DNA from: Portibacter lacus
GTDB lineage: Bacteria; Bacteroidota; Bacteroidia; Chitinophagales; Saprospiraceae
Length of the DNA stretch: 64,000 bases
Reading direction: 5' to 3'
NCBI RefSeq assembly: GCF_021533215.1
Contig: NZ_JAJNKA010000005.1
Span: 62,001-126,000 of the forward strand
Part shown: piece by piece, positions 63,472-64,000 of the stretch
How the letters are laid out: each line of letters begins with the position of its first letter
Position numbering within the stretch: the first letter of the stretch is position 1
Position numbers and translations under genes: made by a program
The notes under the pieces: model-generated
What the model was told of the DNA's origin: nothing
Database searches by the model: none
What the model saw: the letters and a program-made list of their open reading frames with translations, nothing else

Positions 63472-64000
63472 ATGAAAGCTATTACTTACCACAAATCAAA
63501 AAGTTTATTACTTAGAAAAATCACTTTACTTTGCTGCTTAACCGTCTTTTTTTCTGGTCTATCTGCCCAGCAAGTCGAAATTTTAGGAAATGCAAAAGTC
63601 ACTGGCCAATTAGAAATTATGGATACCATCCTCTTCTCAGATGGGTCTGCACTTGCTTCAGCTTGCCTACAGATACTGGCTGATGCAGATAGTGATACTA
63701 AAATTCAGGTTGAACGATTTCCTGATGAAGACCTAATTAGGCTAACTTCTAACGGTAAAGAAGTGATGATCATCGATGAACGAAGACTTCGTTTAATTCA
63801 CAATACCAACTCTATTTTCATCGGTTCCTCTACGGGAAAAAATGATGATGGAGGAAATGCCAACTTATTTATTGGGAATGAGGCTGGGGCTGAAAACACA
63901 AATGGCGCACGAAACACATATATCGGTCACGATGCAGGTACTTCAAATATAAATGGATTTCATAATACTTATATTGGATCTGGTGCTGGTGCAAATGGAC
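63472..64000 (+). CDS. secreted surface protein, paralogue of the previous gene (runs off window end)
   Basis: The open 176 codons encode a signal peptide (to about residue 33, FFSGLSAQ), then VEILGNAKVTGQLEIMDTILFSDGSALASACLQIL, which matches VEIQGDANISGQLEVMDTILFSDGTTLASACLQIL of the upstream protein almost residue for residue, and the same YadA-like head repeats (NANLFIGNEAGAENTNGARNTYIGHDAG). It is a tandem duplicate under its own copy of the LytTR-type promoter. The C-terminal part is outside the window. Confidence 0.9.
   Translation, partial: MKAITYHKSKSLLLRKITLLCCLTVFFSGLSAQQVEILGNAKVTGQLEIMDTILFSDGSALASACLQILADADSDTKIQVERFPDEDLIRLTSNGKEVMIIDERRLRLIHNTNSIFIGSSTGKNDDGGNANLFIGNEAGAENTNGARNTYIGHDAGTSNINGFHNTYIGSGAGANG

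Noticed and set aside
1-64000. tRNA, rRNA or riboswitch genes
   Set aside because: I looked in the gene gaps for cloverleaf-like and conserved riboswitch strings and saw none; a covariance-model search would be needed to exclude small RNAs.

Overview
The window comes from an AT-rich member of the Bacteroidota; a Saprospiria- or Cytophagia-like marine or environmental lineage is my inference. The reasons are TonB-dependent receptors with carboxypeptidase-regulatory N-domains, a secreted protein with a type IX secretion (Por) C-terminal signal, promoters of the Bacteroidota TAnnTTTG type, a Rho factor with the long disordered insert typical of the phylum, and the glycerol/lipid/peptidase gene complement. 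The DNA looks chromosomal throughout. I see no integrase-flanked island, phage module, CRISPR array, rRNA or tRNA.

Layout: 1-928 (-) is the start of an outer-membrane beta-barrel receptor. 1249-7960 (+) is an acyl-CoA/beta-oxidation-type operon (quinone reductase, two acyl-CoA dehydrogenases, two SDRs, an ACAD10/11-type phosphotransferase). 7961-8540 is a gene-free block of REP-like palindromic repeats. 8541-15244 holds a MarC protein, an NADP-dependent reductase, glpD with an overlapping small membrane gene, a DMT exporter and a TPR protein. 15360-15512 is a MITE-like inverted repeat. 15644-23306 (-) is an envelope block: a beta-helix T9SS cargo, a TonB receptor, a di-heme peroxidase and two paralogous small outer-membrane proteins. 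23343-28698 (+) is rhomboid plus glgB-glgA-glgC.

28822-37054 is the most novel-looking block. A divergent secreted protein faces a six-gene operon of exported proteins: two tandem paralogues (A1, A2), a CsgG/FlgT-like protein that shares a domain with both, an LPP20/FlgP-like lipoprotein, a DUF6175-like protein and one more secreted protein. No flagellar gene is near, so it may be a flagellum-independent FlgO/P/T-like envelope complex.

37068-53951 is mostly housekeeping: proC, prfC, an M61 peptidase, xerD, an Ig-like lipoprotein, lptB, two small exported proteins, a P1 peptidase, a cyclase, an SGNH hydrolase, lpxH, frr, serS, rho, rpmH and rnpA. 54002-60168 is a MarR-regulated RND efflux operon.

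60296-64000 is the second highlight. A stand-alone LytTR regulator is followed by two paralogous giant secreted proteins (YadA-like head repeats; the complete copy ends in a phage-appendage-type Peptidase_G2-like domain). All three promoters carry the same 23-bp box at a fixed distance (15-16 nt) from a TAnnTTTG element, which suggests a small LytTR regulon that activates itself.
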